A stretch of DNA of 30,091 nucleotides from Nemertoderma westbladi (Eukaryota; Xenacoelomorpha; Nemertodermatida; Nemertodermatidae), in NCBI GenBank assembly GCA_032718475.1, contig JAUCBJ010000411.1:1-30091 (forward strand), given 5' to 3'. Below the pieces are notes generated by a model. That model had not been told where the DNA came from and searched no databases. It saw only the letters and a program-made list of their open reading frames with translations. Position numbers and translations under genes: made by a program. Shown piece after piece: positions 27,795 through 30,091 of the stretch (positions are counted from its first letter, which is position 1; each line of letters starts with the position of its first letter).

Positions 27795-29045
27795 TTTTGT
27801 GTGGCATTGTTAAATAATTTACAATAGTTTTTGAGTTATTAAAAAAATCAAGTCTCCCCTAAAGTCAAGTCTCCCTCACTCACCCTACATAGATAAGTGT
27901 CTATAACCCTTGAATTACCATTAATTAACGGTACTATTAGTTCAATATAACACCGCACAAACTAAATATATTAGTTGTATCGATAAAATCCAAAGTTTAG
28001 GTGTTAGTTATATTATAAATTGGACAATTGAACAAAAAAAGAAAAAAGAACTAAAAATCTAAAAAACTTACAAATATAGCTAAAGTTACGTTAGGACACA
28101 ATATGAATAGATTTAATTATAATTGAGACGAATGTACTGTACCAGTAGTTATAATAGGGTGCGTTGTAGTAAGTTATAAATATAATAAAAAAATTTTGTA
28201 TTCAACTATACAATCGATAAAATCCAGAGTTTAGGTGTTGGTTATTGGTTATGTGATAAATTGGACCGTTGAACTTGAATAAAAAAGAAGCAGTTATAAA
28301 TCTTTGATGTACGACATGACAATATGTTGCGAAGTATTAGTAATTCTAAAACATTGAATATTTACAGGTACACTAGGATGGCGGCAAGTTTGTGTGATTA
28401 TTATGTAATAATTGGAAATAAATGAAAAGTTATAAGCCGGCAGGTCACACGTGTACCACATAGTAAATATTTTATAATGTCATTTAGTGCATTGCGGTGG
28501 GTTATATTTACAATAGTGGATACAATAGTACTTACAGTATAACATGATACACATTAAAGTTATGCGTGTTGGTGGCGAAACTCGAGTATTTGTGATATTA
28601 TAATTAATCATTGAAATTGGAAATAATTGTAACGCCACCAGATCATGTATGCAGGTTACAGTAATAATATGTACGAGCAAATTTGTTAATTGCACAGAGA
28701 TAAGTTCACGTATAATTCGTTAAAATTTTTAGTTACAATAATTGGGGTTCGGTTATATATGGTTGGAGGTTATAAATCAGTTTCGTTATAATACAGGAAG
28801 CACACAAATTAATTATAATATATGAACTTTCAGTTATGGGCGTACGAATTAAATTAAATTGTGGCACCAATATATTTTTATACTATGAATGGTAATAAGG
28901 GTATATGGTATCATTCGATACGTGTTTGTACAAAAAGTAATAATAATATACAATGTTTATATGGCGGGTCTGACTATATTTAAAGTAGGATTATGTGCAC
29001 AATCAGATTTGCTTCAGCAGCTAAGAGGTTTGGAATGTTGTTGTA
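27795..29045. other. AT-rich spacer with a diverged direct duplication, no gene
   Basis: The words atcgataaaatcca(a/g)agtttaggtgtt, followed by ataaattgga and an A-rich stretch, occur at 27979 and again at 28213, an offset of 234 bp. Similarity fades after about 100 bp. No gene is supported. Confidence 0.55.
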
Positions 29046-29260
29046 ATGATGCGTACAGGCTACTCGGAAGTTCGTTGTTCGTCAAAAAGGATATAGAAGT
29101 TAGGAAAGCAAAGGCTTGGGTAGCTCTATCAAAAATGGATACCATCAGGAAATCAGATCTCTCCAGGCACCTGAAGACTAAGTTCTTTCGAGCAACAGTG
29201 GAAAGTGTATTTTTATATGGGGGTGAGACCTGGACTATGTAGATGACTAAAACAGCCATT
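29046..29260 (+). pseudogene. RTE-type LINE C-terminal fragment
   Basis: The open phase reads AYRLLGSSLFVKKDIEVRKA, then KAWVALSKMDTIRKSDLSRH, then LKTKFFRATVESVFLYGGET, then WTM and a TAG, after which MTK continues in phase. This is the segment after the RT palm of RTE elements (YLGS, KDIEVRK, LYGSETWTLTK in relatives). It is a third, separate LINE copy. It is cut at both ends and inactive. Confidence 0.85.
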
Positions 29261-30091
29261 TATACTAATCAGTTTATTCCAATGGATTTTACGCACCAGA
29301 AAACCACCCCAGTATTTTTTTTCGAAATTTTTTTTCGGTCGGATTCAGACTAGTGAAATCTACGTACAAACAAAAATCAGACGTTTACATTAAAATTTGA
29401 TGATTTTAGAGGGGGGGGGGGGGGGGGGGGGGGGGGGGTGGTGTCAATATGACCTCTACTGATAAAGAACTTAGTTGGCATGCCTCCAAAGTAATTTATT
29501 ATGATGACATCGGATTTCACGTCTTTCGAAGATGCTATAGTGTATTGCTGATAAGATAGATAGTTTTTTTGTTGCAAACATCAATAAAAAAACATTAAAT
29601 TTTAACATTGAAAAGCCAAGTCATACATTGAAGTTATGTGGGGCGAGCCATGCGGTAAAGGCGAGCCTTAGCACACAATTATAATTACTAAATAGGGCAA
29701 AATTTAATGTTCGTCTGTCTGTAATGAAAAATTAATTAGTAAATAACTATTGAAGATTTTAACCATTTTCAACCAATTTTGTATGGGCATACTAGTGAAA
29801 AATGTTCCACTATTTTTGAAAGTTACGGGCAAATACCAATTGAACTTTTGACTCCAGATCAAATCGAACTTGTTTCGAACTTGCCCAAGTTCGCGTGCTG
29901 CGCGATGCCCCACGAAGGTGTATAATAACTCTAGATATATGTGTGAAATTCGAATTCTTCCGACTTCGAAGCAGTGTTATTAAAAGCGAGAGATATGACA
30001 ATGAATGGTTATTCTTACAAAGATATCCTGTATCAGCATCGAATGGGTGCAAGGGAAGGCGTCACTTTCATATTATCAGTTGATGGGCAAT
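29261..30091. other. AT-rich spacer with a G28 tract, no gene seen
   Basis: It contains 28 G residues at 29411-29438. The stretch from about 29700 resembles old interspersed repeats (tgttcgtctgtctgtaatg, then ttttgtatgggcatac). Overlapping short frames on both strands near 29810-30083 have no motif. The window ends inside this region. Confidence 0.5.

Noticed and set aside
1-30091. tRNA, rRNA or snRNA genes
   Set aside because: I saw no cloverleaf with conserved A and B box words and no rRNA-like segments, although a structure search could not be run.

Overview
The window is animal genomic DNA made almost entirely of mobile-element sequence. It has no operons, no ribosome-binding-site spacing and no recognisable complete host gene. 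The superfamilies present (a BEL/Pao-type LTR retroelement, RTE-type LINEs, an ISXO2/Merlin-type transposase, a Tc1/mariner fragment), the AT-rich spacers, the minisatellites and the long C/G tracts all fit an invertebrate metazoan. The palindromes TAGGCCTA (7 exact copies) and TACCGGTA (11 exact copies) are far more frequent than chance. I cannot name the species.

Layout. 1-5200: AT-rich DNA without a supportable gene, holding a 17-bp minisatellite with a G18 tract, a 36-bp triplicate and a C26 tract. 5236-5418: a short open frame resembling the start of an EXD1-type 3'-5' exonuclease domain. 5542-6429: a complete ISXO2/Merlin-type transposase frame with Asn where the second catalytic Asp is expected. 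6479-7058: the endonuclease part of an RTE-type LINE.

The LINE is split by the main object of the window, a 13.1-kb LTR retroelement at 7059-20144. Its LTRs are 1242 and 1229 bp, begin TG, end CA, differ by only four substitutions plus two indels, and are flanked by a perfect 5-bp target duplication (GAGGA). All its genes lie on the minus strand, so 18916-20144 is the 5' LTR. In transcription order it has a 2.2-kb leader with tandem repeats, a coiled-coil ORF (16731-15859), a BEL/Pao gag-protease ORF (15059-11445), a 1.6-kb spacer, and an unrecognised accessory reading frame in the position where env genes lie (9828-8379) with a Cys-rich middle part. The gag-protease frame runs directly from the protease into the NPADIASRG segment that normally follows RNase H. 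Reverse transcriptase and RNase H are therefore missing without loss of frame, and integrase is absent. With nearly identical LTRs, this suggests a recently moved, non-autonomous element that uses a partner's enzymes.

20145-22740: the interrupted LINE resumes, is broken again by about 267 bp of unknown sequence, and then joins a second RTE copy that repeats the first RT motifs and carries the catalytic FADD box. 22740-30091: AT-rich DNA with a decayed unknown coding region (about 23430-24330), several minisatellites, a Tc1/mariner transposase fragment (26605-26925), a hypothetical minus-strand frame (27318-27794) and a LINE C-terminal fragment (29046-29260).
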